DNA of 64,000 nt, taken from NCBI GenBank assembly GCA_016710745.1, contig JADJVB010000012.1, positions 310,001 through 374,000 on the forward strand. Direction: 5' to 3'. The first letter of the stretch is position 1. Every line of letters starts with the position of its first letter. The notes beneath the pieces are model-generated. The model was not told where the DNA came from. It ran no database searches and saw nothing but the letters and a program-made list of their open reading frames with translations. Positions 1 through 8,972 of this stretch are shown here, in pieces. A program made the position numbers and the translations under genes. Origin of the DNA: Chitinophagaceae bacterium. Its GTDB lineage: Bacteria; Bacteroidota; Bacteroidia; Chitinophagales; Chitinophagaceae.

Positions 1-1100
1 TCACCTTTGCTGAAGCTAAGGTCTTTAATGTTTTGCAATGAAACACTGAATAAAGCGTTTGAGGTACCAAGATAAAGGCGCCCGTTTTTGATGATCGCCG
101 TATAGCCGGAGCCTTCCTGTAACATGGGCTTTATCTTTTTTATCGGACTATCATAGGCGATAAAATCAATTCCGTTATCAAGCCCCAGCCATAAATTATC
201 CTGGCGATCCTTAAAAATGCTAAGCACATTATCGTTTTGAAGTCCTTCCGTTCTTGAAAAACGCTGGATAATATGGCCAGTTCTGTTCGTAATATACAGG
301 CCCCGGTTACTGGTCGCAAACACGTACCAATCCTTGTTTATCCTGGTGGCAGCGTAGATCCGGTCATTAATTAATGTCTGCTCATTGTTAAATGGAAATT
401 TGGAGACACCTGAACCCGAAATGATAAATATTCCATTTTTTAGGGTAGTTACAATTGAACTATCGGTACCATAGGGCAGAATAGAGGTTACCGGTGCATT
501 TAAAGGGAGCGTGTTGGTTCCGGACAAAGGGGTCCAGACATCCTGCTCAAACTTAAGGATCCCGGCGGTATTATCATGTGCGTAAAGCTTATTATTACTC
601 ACCGAAAGATAATTCCATTCCGATATAGCGTTGAAACTTGCCAGTGTGCCCAGGTTAGACAACCTGAATATCTTACTAAAAGAGCGGAAAAAGATATCGG
701 TTCCAAAACTAACAATATCCCAAACATCGCCAAATGATCTATCCTGAAGTTTTAGTTTATCTACTAGGGAATGATAGGTAAGTGTGCCATTTTTGGTGGG
801 GGCAAAGTATCCCAATTCGTCCTGGCCTCCAACATAAATAAGATTATTTTTGCCGATTTCTACGGAGCGTACTATGGTTTTGTTAGGCAAGGGGTACAAA
901 TTCCAGTTTTTTCCATCGTAACTTAGTAGCCCCTCGTTATTTGCTATATAAACAATTCCATTATTGTCTTGTTGTATATCCCAATTCTGCAGTCCTGCCT
1001 TATAATCCAGTTTAGAATAATTAATAATATCAGGAAATCCAATCGTGTTTTGGCCAAAACCATGAATTGGGAAAAAAAGCAATAGTAAAAGTTTCTTCAT
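1..1100 (-). CDS. Two-component-propeller sensor/regulator of the PUL (partial, N-terminal part)
   Basis: The ATG at 1098-1100 opens a reading frame that runs off the left edge, so only the first 366 residues are present. It starts with a signal peptide (MKKLLLLLFFPIHGFGQ) and continues as repeated propeller blades; the repeat near residue 307 reads DRQDNLWLGLDNGIDF, the classic Reg_prop signature. Such periplasmic propellers are the ligand-sensing half of hybrid two-component or LuxR-type membrane regulators that control PULs. The Y_Y_Y domain, membrane segment and DNA-binding domain would lie outside the window, so hybrid histidine kinase and LuxR type cannot be separated here. It is divergent from susC, as is usual for a dedicated PUL regulator. 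A TAnnTTTG-like box (TACCTTCG, complement of 1121-1128) lies just upstream of the start. Confidence 0.8.
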   Translation of the reverse strand, partial: MKKLLLLLFFPIHGFGQNTIGFPDIINYSKLDYKAGLQNWDIQQDNNGIVYIANNEGLLSYDGKNWNLYPLPNKTIVRSVEIGKNNLIYVGGQDELGYFAPTKNGTLTYHSLVDKLKLQDRSFGDVWDIVSFGTDIFFRSFSKIFRLSNLGTLASFNAISEWNYLSVSNNKLYAHDNTAGILKFEQDVWTPLSGTNTLPLNAPVTSILPYGTDSSIVTTLKNGIFIISGSGVSKFPFNNEQTLINDRIYAATRINKDWYVFATSNRGLYITNRTGHIIQRFSRTEGLQNDNVLSIFKDRQDNLWLGLDNGIDFIAYDSPIKKIKPMLQEGSGYTAIIKNGRLYLGTSNALFSVSLQNIKDLSFSKG

Positions 1101-1140
1101 TTATAACAATTAAGACGATACGAAGGTAAATAAATCATAT

Positions 1141-1238
1141 GACGTAGTAATGACGTATTTTAATTCCATTGATAATCAATTAGTTAAATTTAACGATGTA
1201 GTAATGATGTGGCAAATAAATTTTAAGCTGTAGTAGGT
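1141..1238. promoter_or_regulatory. PUL control region with repeated GTAGTAATGA-type boxes
   Basis: Between the divergent regulator and susC lie two near-identical 16-base boxes, GACGTAGTAATGACGT (1141-1156) and GATGTAGTAATGATGT (1195-1210), whose starts are 54 bases apart. They differ only by C/T at two positions. A third partial copy, GCTGTAGTAGGT, is at 1227-1238. Repeats in the gap between a sensor-regulator and its susC target suit a binding site. A weak TAnnTTTA-like -7 element (1244-1251) could be the susC promoter. Binding by the regulator at 1-1100 is inference. Confidence 0.5.
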
Positions 1239-1296
1239 CTTATTAATTTTACGTTATCTAAATTTTAACAGATTTTTTCAAACAAACCAGAGCTAT

Positions 1297-4200
1297 ATGA
1301 ATTTAAAAGCCACACTTCTGTGCTTGGGATTAATTCTCGGCGCATTTCTTCAACCCGCTTTCGGGCAAAACATAACCGCTACCGGAAAGGTACTTAACCG
1401 ATCTACGGGAAACCCGTTAGAAGGCGTAACTGTAAAAGAGCAGGGTAAATCAAATGTAACTACCACGGATGCTTCCGGAACTTTTTCAATTTCGGTTGCT
1501 AAAGGAGCCAAGCTTTCCTTCACATTTGTGGGTATGTCGCCGGTTACTGTACAATTTAACAAGGTGGGCGACCAAACGGTAATGATGGATGAAGCTACGA
1601 CCAACCTGGATGAAGTAGTAGTAATTGGCTACGGTACACAAAAAGTTACAAAAGTATCGGGCGCTATTTCTTCAGTTAAAGGAACCGACGTTCAGAAACT
1701 AAAGCCTGTGAGAATTGATGATGCCATCCAGGGCGCCTCGGGGGTAAATGTCATTCAAAGTGGATCACCCGGTGGTGCGCCAACCATTATCATTCGCGGA
1801 ATTCCTTCGTATGGAGGTAATAGTCCGTTGATTGTAGTTGATGGTGTGCCGCAAACTCAAGGAGATCTAAATTCGATAAACCCGGCCGATATTGAAAGTA
1901 TTAATATTTTAAAAGATGCGGCAACGGCGGCTATCTATGGAGTGAAAAGCGGTAATGGTGTGGTGATAGTAACAACCAAAACTGGTCGTAAAAATCAAAA
2001 AACGGAATTTAATCTGAGCAGTACCTATGGGTTTCAGGAAGTAGTTAGAACCGTTCCGGTTTTGAATGCCTCGGAATATGGCGCCATTATCAATGAAGGT
2101 AGCACCTTATCGGGTGGCGATGTGATCTTCAACGATCTGTCGAAATTAGGTGTTGGCACCAACTGGCAAGATGAAGTGTTTAAAAAAGCGCCCATACAGA
2201 CGCATAGTTTAACGGCCAGGGGCGGTTCCGACAAGGTAACTTATTTCTTATCGGGCGGTTATTTAAGCCAGGGTGGTATTGTTGGCGGCATTGATAAATC
2301 GAGGTTCGACCGGATCAATTTTGGTACAAACCTTACTTTTGATCTGTCTTCAAAATTGAAGTTTATCTTAAACGCCAATTATGTTAACCTGAGTTCAAAA
2401 GGCGTACAGGAAAATTCATTTAATAGTATTATCGGCAGTGCGTTGAACTTTGATCCAACGGTTCCGGTATACAATAACGTTCCAAATACAGTAGGGCAAT
2501 ATGGCTTCAGTAGCCGGCTTTTGTCGGAAGTGTTTAATCCACTGACCAAGCTCGAAAATACCTATAACAAGAATATCGGGAATAAATTTTTCGGAAAATT
2601 TGAATTGCAATATGATGTGTTGAAGAATCTAAAACTCACCACAAGGTATGGTTATACTAAATATAATGGTAATGCTAAAACCTTTACGCCATCGGTGTTC
2701 TACGGTATCAATAACGTAGATAATTCACTGGATGAATTGGGTAACCCCGTTATCGGCAGGCACAATAGTGTAGCGCAGCAAAAATCAACGAATAATACAT
2801 TTACCTACGAATTGTTTGGAACTTACAATTTTAAACTGGCAAAAAATCACCATTTTGAAACAGTAGCTGGTTTTTCGCTGGCTGAAGTCAGTGGTAATGC
2901 TGCAGGTGCCAGCCGCCAGGATGTGCCCTTCAATAGCTGGGAATTTGCCGATTATACTTCGGCAACCGGAAATAATTCAGCAACCAATTTAAATGCCAAT
3001 ACCGGATTTTATTATCAATACCGAAGCAGAAATGCATCTTTATTTGGCAGGATCAATTATGATTATAACGACAAATACCTGGTTTCGGTAACCGCGCGCA
3101 GGGATGGTTCTACGGCTTTTGGAAAGGATAATAAATGGGCCTTTTTCCCATCAGGCTCGCTGGGTTGGGTAGTCAGCAAAGAAAACTTCTTTAAATCCAG
3201 ATTCATAGATTTCCTGAAAATTCGGGGTAGCTATGGTTCTTTGGGTAACGACAATGTTAGTCCCACATTCCGCACCATCCAAACCGATTACCTGGCTTCA
3301 CTGTACGGTTCGGGAAACAGCATTGGCTATACATTCGGCAGTACTTTCATCTCCGGCTCAACCCTGGGTTCGCTTGGCAATGATGAATTAGGCTGGGAAA
3401 CACAAACGCAGATGAACGTCGGTTTCGACATGAATTTTTACAAAAATAAATTCAATATCTCGGCCGATTATTTTCAGAAGAAAACAAAGGGATTGATCTA
3501 TGTACCATCTATTTCAGCTACCCTGGGAACCATACCGCCGCCGCCGGCCAACATTGGTTCTACCAAATCAAGCGGTGTGGACATAACGCTGGGCTACAAA
3601 GATAGAATTGGTAAAAATCTCAAGGTTTCTACTTCAGTAACATTCACTTCCGTTAAAAATTCAGTAACTGCTACCAACAACGAAGGCACAGCCAGGTTAG
3701 TTGGTGGAGGATATTTCAACGGGCAGTCGCAAACGGTTTCGGTGTTCGAAAAAGACCAGTCGCCCTGGTACTATTATGGATACAGAACAGATGGCCTGTT
3801 TCAATCAGCCGCCGAAATTGCTGCCAGTGCTACTCAAACAGGTGCTCAGCCCGGCGATATTAAATTCGTTGACCTGAATGGAGACGGCGTGATCGACTCG
3901 AAGGATCAGACCCAAATTGGAAATCCCTTTCCCAAGTTCACCATCGGCTGGAACCTGAACCTGGAATATAAAAATTTCGACCTGTCAGTATTGACCTATG
4001 CCTCATCCGGCAATGACGTGTACAATGCCATGGAGCGTAATGCAAATAACACCAATAAATTCAGAAGTGTATTGAGCCGTTGGACCGGACCAAGTACTAC
4101 CAACGATGCCCGCAGCCCAAGATATTCGTTTGTAGATGCCAATAATAACAGCCGTGTTTCCGACAGGTATGTTTATGACGGCTCATTTATTAAGATAAGA

Positions 4201-4413
4201 AATATCGTTCTGGGCTACAACCTGGCATTCAAGCCGGTTATGAAAGTATTTAAAGCAGTGCGGATCTATGGACAGGTGAAAAATGCATTCACGTTTACCA
4301 AATACGAAGGCTTCGATCCGGAAATTTCGGGTGGTCTCGACAACATAGGCATTGACCGCGGTGCTTATCCGTTGGCCAGAAGTTATTCTGTGGGATTAGA
4401 TCTTAAATTTTAA
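1297..4413 (+). CDS. SusC/RagA-family TonB-linked outer-membrane glycan transporter
   Basis: A 1038-residue outer-membrane receptor that imports oligosaccharides with TonB energy. Residues 1-24 form a signal peptide ending in AFGQ. A carboxypeptidase-regulatory-like domain follows (about 26-100, beginning ITATGKVLNRSTGNPLEGV). Next is the TonB-box region NLDEVVVIGYGTQK (about 103-116), a plug domain (about 117-230) and a long beta-barrel ending in an aromatic residue, SVGLDLKF. The length is normal for SusC. It is the first gene of the PUL and is followed 23 bases later by susD; the two normally form a pedal-bin complex. The substrate cannot be read from SusC itself. The GH16, GH3 and phosphorylase neighbours point to a beta-1,3-glucan such as laminarin. 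Confidence 0.95.
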   Translation: MNLKATLLCLGLILGAFLQPAFGQNITATGKVLNRSTGNPLEGVTVKEQGKSNVTTTDASGTFSISVAKGAKLSFTFVGMSPVTVQFNKVGDQTVMMDEATTNLDEVVVIGYGTQKVTKVSGAISSVKGTDVQKLKPVRIDDAIQGASGVNVIQSGSPGGAPTIIIRGIPSYGGNSPLIVVDGVPQTQGDLNSINPADIESINILKDAATAAIYGVKSGNGVVIVTTKTGRKNQKTEFNLSSTYGFQEVVRTVPVLNASEYGAIINEGSTLSGGDVIFNDLSKLGVGTNWQDEVFKKAPIQTHSLTARGGSDKVTYFLSGGYLSQGGIVGGIDKSRFDRINFGTNLTFDLSSKLKFILNANYVNLSSKGVQENSFNSIIGSALNFDPTVPVYNNVPNTVGQYGFSSRLLSEVFNPLTKLENTYNKNIGNKFFGKFELQYDVLKNLKLTTRYGYTKYNGNAKTFTPSVFYGINNVDNSLDELGNPVIGRHNSVAQQKSTNNTFTYELFGTYNFKLAKNHHFETVAGFSLAEVSGNAAGASRQDVPFNSWEFADYTSATGNNSATNLNANTGFYYQYRSRNASLFGRINYDYNDKYLVSVTARRDGSTAFGKDNKWAFFPSGSLGWVVSKENFFKSRFIDFLKIRGSYGSLGNDNVSPTFRTIQTDYLASLYGSGNSIGYTFGSTFISGSTLGSLGNDELGWETQTQMNVGFDMNFYKNKFNISADYFQKKTKGLIYVPSISATLGTIPPPPANIGSTKSSGVDITLGYKDRIGKNLKVSTSVTFTSVKNSVTATNNEGTARLVGGGYFNGQSQTVSVFEKDQSPWYYYGYRTDGLFQSAAEIAASATQTGAQPGDIKFVDLNGDGVIDSKDQTQIGNPFPKFTIGWNLNLEYKNFDLSVLTYASSGNDVYNAMERNANNTNKFRSVLSRWTGPSTTNDARSPRYSFVDANNNSRVSDRYVYDGSFIKIRNIVLGYNLAFKPVMKVFKAVRIYGQVKNAFTFTKYEGFDPEISGGLDNIGIDRGAYPLARSYSVGLDLKF

Positions 4414-4436
4414 TTCATTAATTAAATTATAATACA

Positions 4437-5903
4437 ATGAAGCAATTACAAATAAAATTAACGGGCGTACTGCTGTTGGCAATGGTATTCGTATCCTGTA
4501 ATAAATGGGTTGACTACAACCCGAAAGACGATTTTAAAATTACCGACCAGGAATATCTGCGCAGCGAAGCAGATTACCGCGCGATGGCCGTTGGCGCTTA
4601 TGCGCCATTGCAATGGCTGAATCAGCTTGTTCCGGTTGGCGATATGATAACCGATAATTCAGTATCTGGTGGAGAGAGTGCATCCGATGTGTTTTCCCTG
4701 CAGCAAATAGATGATTTTAGCCACGGACCGATAAATTTTACGCTGTCCGATCTTTGGCAGTCGTCGTATGAAGGTATTAACCGGGTAAACTACCTTGGTC
4801 AATATAGGGATAAAAACCTGCAGGGTGAAACAATCAGTTTTCCCGGAAAGGATGCCTTATATGGTGAACTTTCTTTCCTGAGAGCCTATTACTATTTCAC
4901 ACTGGTGAAAATGTATGGTGGTGTTCCGTTGTTTGTTGAAAAAAGACTGACACTGGCAGAATCAGGTTCAATACCAAGATCTTCAAAAGAAGACGTATAC
5001 AGTCAAATAGAAACAGATTTAACCAATGCTATTGCTGCACTGCCTGTCACCCAGGTTGAGCAGGGCAGGGCAACTAAATATGCGGCGCAGGCTTTATTGG
5101 GTAAAGTATATCTCTACCAGAAAAAATATGATGCAGCCGCTTCAATGCTGGAAAATGTGATCGGGAAATTCAGTCTGGTAACCAATTTCAGTTCCATCTT
5201 TTTGCCAAGTGGCGAAAATGGTCCCGAATCTGTTTTTGAAATACAGTATTCCAATGGTTCGGCAACCTACGACTGGGCACACCAAACCAGGGGGCAGGGC
5301 AATTATTCTGTGCAGCAGTGTGGTGTACGCGGATTAAATGGTTCAGCAGCCATGCCATATAGTTCTGGATGGAGTACAAATTTACCAACACAGAACCTGG
5401 CCGCTGCTTATGAAGCAGGTGACCAAAGAAAAGCAGGTACAGTTTTGGATATAGAAGCCTATAAAACCGGTAACCCGGCGTTAAATGTTACCTACCAGGT
5501 GGCACCTTATAAAAATACGGGCCTGTACAATCAAAAGTATCTGCCACGTAAAGGGGAAACTTCGGGCCAGATCGAATTAAACTATTCAAATAATTTCCGC
5601 ACTATACGTTACGCCGATGTATTGTTGATGGCCGCTGAAGCCAATAATAAAGCAACTGCAGCTAATGATATCAAAGCACAAAATTATTTGAACCAGGTTC
5701 GTCGCCGTGCTTTTGGCAATAACGCGCATGATATTTTAACTACGGGTGCCACCTTGTACGATGCGATCTTAAACGAAAGAAGACTGGAGTTAGCAATGGA
5801 AGGTGAACGCTTTTTTGATCTGGTAAGAACCGGTAAAGCGGCGACGGTATTGGCGCCATTGGGATTTGTAGCCGGCAAACATGAATTATTTCCGATTCCA
5901 TAG
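4437..5903 (+). CDS. SusD/RagB-family glycan-binding lipoprotein, ended early by an in-frame TAG
   Basis: A surface lipoprotein that covers SusC and captures glycan. The lipobox is at residues 18-21 (FVSC, Cys21). SusD helical TPR-type regions follow, and the family C-terminal signature is present (NERRLELAMEGERFFDLVR, about 443-461). The frame stops at TAG 5901-5903 after LFPIP. Reading through this codon continues in frame with GEVDLSGMPQNPGY to TAA at 5946-5948. That is the normal SusD ending, in which PIPQ...NPGY is typical. The stop therefore most likely replaces a CAG (Gln) codon, and the intact protein would be 503 residues. Loss of only 15 C-terminal residues may or may not abolish function. 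It is co-transcribed with susC by position. Confidence 0.93.
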   Translation: MKQLQIKLTGVLLLAMVFVSCNKWVDYNPKDDFKITDQEYLRSEADYRAMAVGAYAPLQWLNQLVPVGDMITDNSVSGGESASDVFSLQQIDDFSHGPINFTLSDLWQSSYEGINRVNYLGQYRDKNLQGETISFPGKDALYGELSFLRAYYYFTLVKMYGGVPLFVEKRLTLAESGSIPRSSKEDVYSQIETDLTNAIAALPVTQVEQGRATKYAAQALLGKVYLYQKKYDAAASMLENVIGKFSLVTNFSSIFLPSGENGPESVFEIQYSNGSATYDWAHQTRGQGNYSVQQCGVRGLNGSAAMPYSSGWSTNLPTQNLAAAYEAGDQRKAGTVLDIEAYKTGNPALNVTYQVAPYKNTGLYNQKYLPRKGETSGQIELNYSNNFRTIRYADVLLMAAEANNKATAANDIKAQNYLNQVRRRAFGNNAHDILTTGATLYDAILNERRLELAMEGERFFDLVRTGKAATVLAPLGFVAGKHELFPIP

Positions 5904-5973
5904 GGCGAAGTGGATTTATCTGGTATGCCACAAAACCCCGGTTATTAAGCATTAACAATAAAAATTAATTTTT

Positions 5974-8049
5974 ATGAGAATAATAAAACTTTTTTTAAGC
6001 TCGCTATTTCTGCTGGTAATATTGGGCGGTTGCAAGAAGATAGCTACCGACGATGTATCTTTTGTTGATGCATTGGCAGCGCCTGCTGATGTTTCGGTGT
6101 TGTTTAGTATAACACAGGACAATTCGGGACTGGTAACTATTACGCCTAATGGCACAGGAGCGGTTTACTATGACGTGTATTATGGTGATGCAACCACTAC
6201 ACCCGTTAATGTAACAGCCGGAACAGGCACCACGCATGTTTATGCCGAAGGCTTATACAATGTAAAAATTGTGGCTCATGCGGTGAATGGTAAAATAACC
6301 GAGTTAATCCAGCCATTAACCGTTTCTTTCAGGGCGCCGGAAAACCTGGTTGTTACCTGGTCGATAGATGCCGCCAATAATTTTAAGGTGAATCTAACAG
6401 CAACGGCTTTGTACGAAACTGTGTTTAAGGTGTTTTTTGGCGATGTACCTAATGAGCCGGGCCTGCCTTTTTTGGAAGGCCAAAACGTGAGTCACGTGTA
6501 TGCAGCTGTAGGTAGCTATACACTCAGGGTTATAGCTTATAGCGGTGGATCAGCCACCACAACGTATACTACTACAGTAAATATTGTAGATCCTATTTTA
6601 ATTCCAATAACTTTCGAATCGCCGACAGTTAATTATGCGTTCACTAATTTCGGTGGCGGTGTTGGCACCAAAATTGCAAATCCGCAAATGAATGGAATTA
6701 ATACCAGTGCCAATGTTGGTCGCATGGTAAAGAATGCACCCGAAGTTTGGGGAGGGAGTTTCCTGACCTTAATGGATCCTATTGATTTTTCAACCAATAA
6801 GGTTTTCAGAATGAAAGTATTTTCTCCGAGGGTGGGAGCAAGGGTTTTACTTAAAGTGGAGAACCTGACTAATGGAGGTATCTCTTTTGAAAAAGAAGTA
6901 ACCAGTACAGTAGCCAATGCTTGGGAAGACATGGCTTTTGATTTTAGGGCAATTAATACATCTAATTCATATCATAAAGTGGTAATTATCTGTGATCTTG
7001 GTGTTGTAGGAGATGGCTCACCCAATTTTACCTGGTTATTTGATGATATCAGGCTTACCAACCAAATGCCAGTGGGGTTATTGGATTTGCCGATAACATT
7101 TGATTTGCCAAACGTGAATTATGAAGTAACCGATTTTGGCGGCAACCAAACTGAAGCGTCACTGGATCCAACCAATGGTGCTAATAATGTAAAGAAGACG
7201 ACCAAACCAAACGGCGCAGAAACCTGGGCCGGTACAACTATGGGAGCAGGCTATACAACAGCTCTTCCTTTTACCGCAACTAAAACACAGATGAGTATAC
7301 GGGTTTACTCACCCGCTGCAGGCATACGGGTAAGATTAAAAGTAGAAGACCGTACGAATAATACCAGATCTGTTGAAACCGAAGCGATGACACAGGCTGC
7401 CAATACCTGGGAGACGTTGATCTTCGATTTTGCCAATCAATCGTCGGGAACAGCAGCCTTGAATTTAGCCTATACTTATAACATGGGTTCCATCTTCTTT
7501 GATTTTGGAAATGCAGGTAACGGCAAGGTATTTTATTGGGATGATGTAAGTTTTTTAGCTGTCAATACCACGCCGAATTATCTGGCACTTCCGATAACTT
7601 TTCAGTCAACAACCTATCCTTATAATTTTGTAAATTTCGGTGGTGGTGTTGGCACGGTAGTAAATAATCCAAATCCATCAGGTATTAACACCAGTACAAA
7701 GGTTGGTAAAATGGTAAAAGGTGCTCCCGAAGTTTGGGCAGGCACGTTCCTGGAACTGGTTAATCCAATTAATTTTTCGGTATTAAGAACTTTTAAAGTG
7801 AAAGTGTATTCACCAAGGGTAGGAGCCAAGTTGTTGCTGAAAGTGGAAAATGCTACCAACGGTGGTATCAGTTTCGAAAGAGAGGCAACCTGTACAACGG
7901 CCAATGCCTGGGAAGAATTGACGTTTGATTATTCGATGATTGATCCGGGACTTTCTTTTTCTAAAGTAGTGTTCATATTTGATCTGGGAACTCCGGGAGA
8001 TGGTTCACCAAACTTTACTTTTTACTTTGACGATATCACACTTAATTAA
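5974..8049 (+). CDS. Surface glycan-binding lipoprotein with two PKD-like domains and three CBM-like repeats
   Basis: A 691-residue lipoprotein (Cys20 after LVILGG). Two Ig/PKD-like domains lie at about 38-115 and 118-204; each ends with an HVYA..G.Y sequence typical of PKD folds. They are followed by three copies of a domain of about 155 residues (about 208-365, 372-530 and 539-691). Each copy opens with LPITF or IPITF, and each contains WAG/WGG and a SPR.GA or SPAAGI strand motif with (L/R)LKVE. Copies 1 and 3 are very similar; copy 2 has diverged. The layout matches the surface glycan-binding protein encoded after susCD, with the repeats acting as carbohydrate-binding modules. Their CBM family cannot be assigned by eye. 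The gene follows susD by 25 bases from the restored susD stop and has no catalytic motif. Confidence 0.8.
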   Translation: MRIIKLFLSSLFLLVILGGCKKIATDDVSFVDALAAPADVSVLFSITQDNSGLVTITPNGTGAVYYDVYYGDATTTPVNVTAGTGTTHVYAEGLYNVKIVAHAVNGKITELIQPLTVSFRAPENLVVTWSIDAANNFKVNLTATALYETVFKVFFGDVPNEPGLPFLEGQNVSHVYAAVGSYTLRVIAYSGGSATTTYTTTVNIVDPILIPITFESPTVNYAFTNFGGGVGTKIANPQMNGINTSANVGRMVKNAPEVWGGSFLTLMDPIDFSTNKVFRMKVFSPRVGARVLLKVENLTNGGISFEKEVTSTVANAWEDMAFDFRAINTSNSYHKVVIICDLGVVGDGSPNFTWLFDDIRLTNQMPVGLLDLPITFDLPNVNYEVTDFGGNQTEASLDPTNGANNVKKTTKPNGAETWAGTTMGAGYTTALPFTATKTQMSIRVYSPAAGIRVRLKVEDRTNNTRSVETEAMTQAANTWETLIFDFANQSSGTAALNLAYTYNMGSIFFDFGNAGNGKVFYWDDVSFLAVNTTPNYLALPITFQSTTYPYNFVNFGGGVGTVVNNPNPSGINTSTKVGKMVKGAPEVWAGTFLELVNPINFSVLRTFKVKVYSPRVGAKLLLKVENATNGGISFEREATCTTANAWEELTFDYSMIDPGLSFSKVVFIFDLGTPGDGSPNFTFYFDDITLN

Positions 8050-8066
8050 TTTTAAAAAATAAAATT

Positions 8067-8966
8067 ATGATGACTAATAAAAAATCACTGTTCTACATTT
8101 TGCTGATCACCGTTATCGGTTTCAGTGCCTGCAAAAAGGCAGAGTATTCGCTCGGTGATATTAAAACGCCAACCAACCTCACGATGACAGCAACCGTTCA
8201 GGGAGTTGATGCTGCCAATCCATTTGGAAATGGTACCGGTCGGGTTGCCATTACAGTAAACGCCGATAATGCACTTAATTATAGAATTGATTTTGGCGAC
8301 GGAACCGCTCCCCAATTGTTGCCAACCGGCGAAATCACCTACCGGTACGGTACTCCTGGGATAACCGAATTTACGATAAGCGTCAACGCGATTGGTACCG
8401 CGGGCTCCTTGTCAACCATCAGCAAAACGGTAAAAGTGTTTGTGAACTTTGTTATACCGGCAAACATTTTGCAGGGACTAACCGGCGGAACATCAAAAAT
8501 TTGGCAAACCGATCATGATGCCGGCGGTCATTTTGGCGTTGGAGCTGATTGGGCTTTCTTTCCCAATTATTATTCAGCCGGTCCAAATTCAAGAGAGGCT
8601 TGTGCATACGATGATGATATTACGTTTTCGAAGGATGCCAACGACAATGTATTTATGTCGGTAAACAATAAAGGCGAATCTTTCTCCATTGGCGCAGCCA
8701 CCGCATTTTACGGTTTTGCAGGAGGAGATGGTTGTTATGCGATCAATACCGGTGGAAATAAAAAACTGATCTTTATGGATGCGACGTCTGCTTCAACGCC
8801 TGCAGAGTCAACGCGGATACAATTTACCGTACCGGGTAATGGCATCATCAATTTTGGAACTGGAGGAACAACCTACGAGATATTATCGATATCTGATACG
8901 CAGGTTCATTTACGCAATATTGGCGCTGACGGAAATTCCTGGTATCAAAAACTGATAAAAAAATAA
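8067..8966 (+). CDS. PKD-domain surface lipoprotein, probable second glycan-binding protein
   Basis: A 299-residue lipoprotein (Cys22 in IGFSACKK). A PKD-like domain occupies about residues 30-130, with the strand FGDGTAPQLLPTGEITYRYG and ending in VKVFVNF. The C-terminal half (about 135-299) is rich in Trp, Tyr and Phe, with IWQTDHDAGGHFGVG, ACAYDDDITF and NSWYQKL. Similar domains are found on PUL lipoproteins of unknown exact role in this phylum. It lies 17 bases after the CBM-repeat protein and 6 bases before the GH16 gene, so it belongs to the same operon. Two ATG codons are adjacent at 8067 and 8070 and either may be used. No catalytic residues are recognisable; the glycan-binding role is inferred from context. 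Confidence 0.7.
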   Translation: MMTNKKSLFYILLITVIGFSACKKAEYSLGDIKTPTNLTMTATVQGVDAANPFGNGTGRVAITVNADNALNYRIDFGDGTAPQLLPTGEITYRYGTPGITEFTISVNAIGTAGSLSTISKTVKVFVNFVIPANILQGLTGGTSKIWQTDHDAGGHFGVGADWAFFPNYYSAGPNSREACAYDDDITFSKDANDNVFMSVNNKGESFSIGAATAFYGFAGGDGCYAINTGGNKKLIFMDATSASTPAESTRIQFTVPGNGIINFGTGGTTYEILSISDTQVHLRNIGADGNSWYQKLIKK

Positions 8967-8972
8967 TTAATT

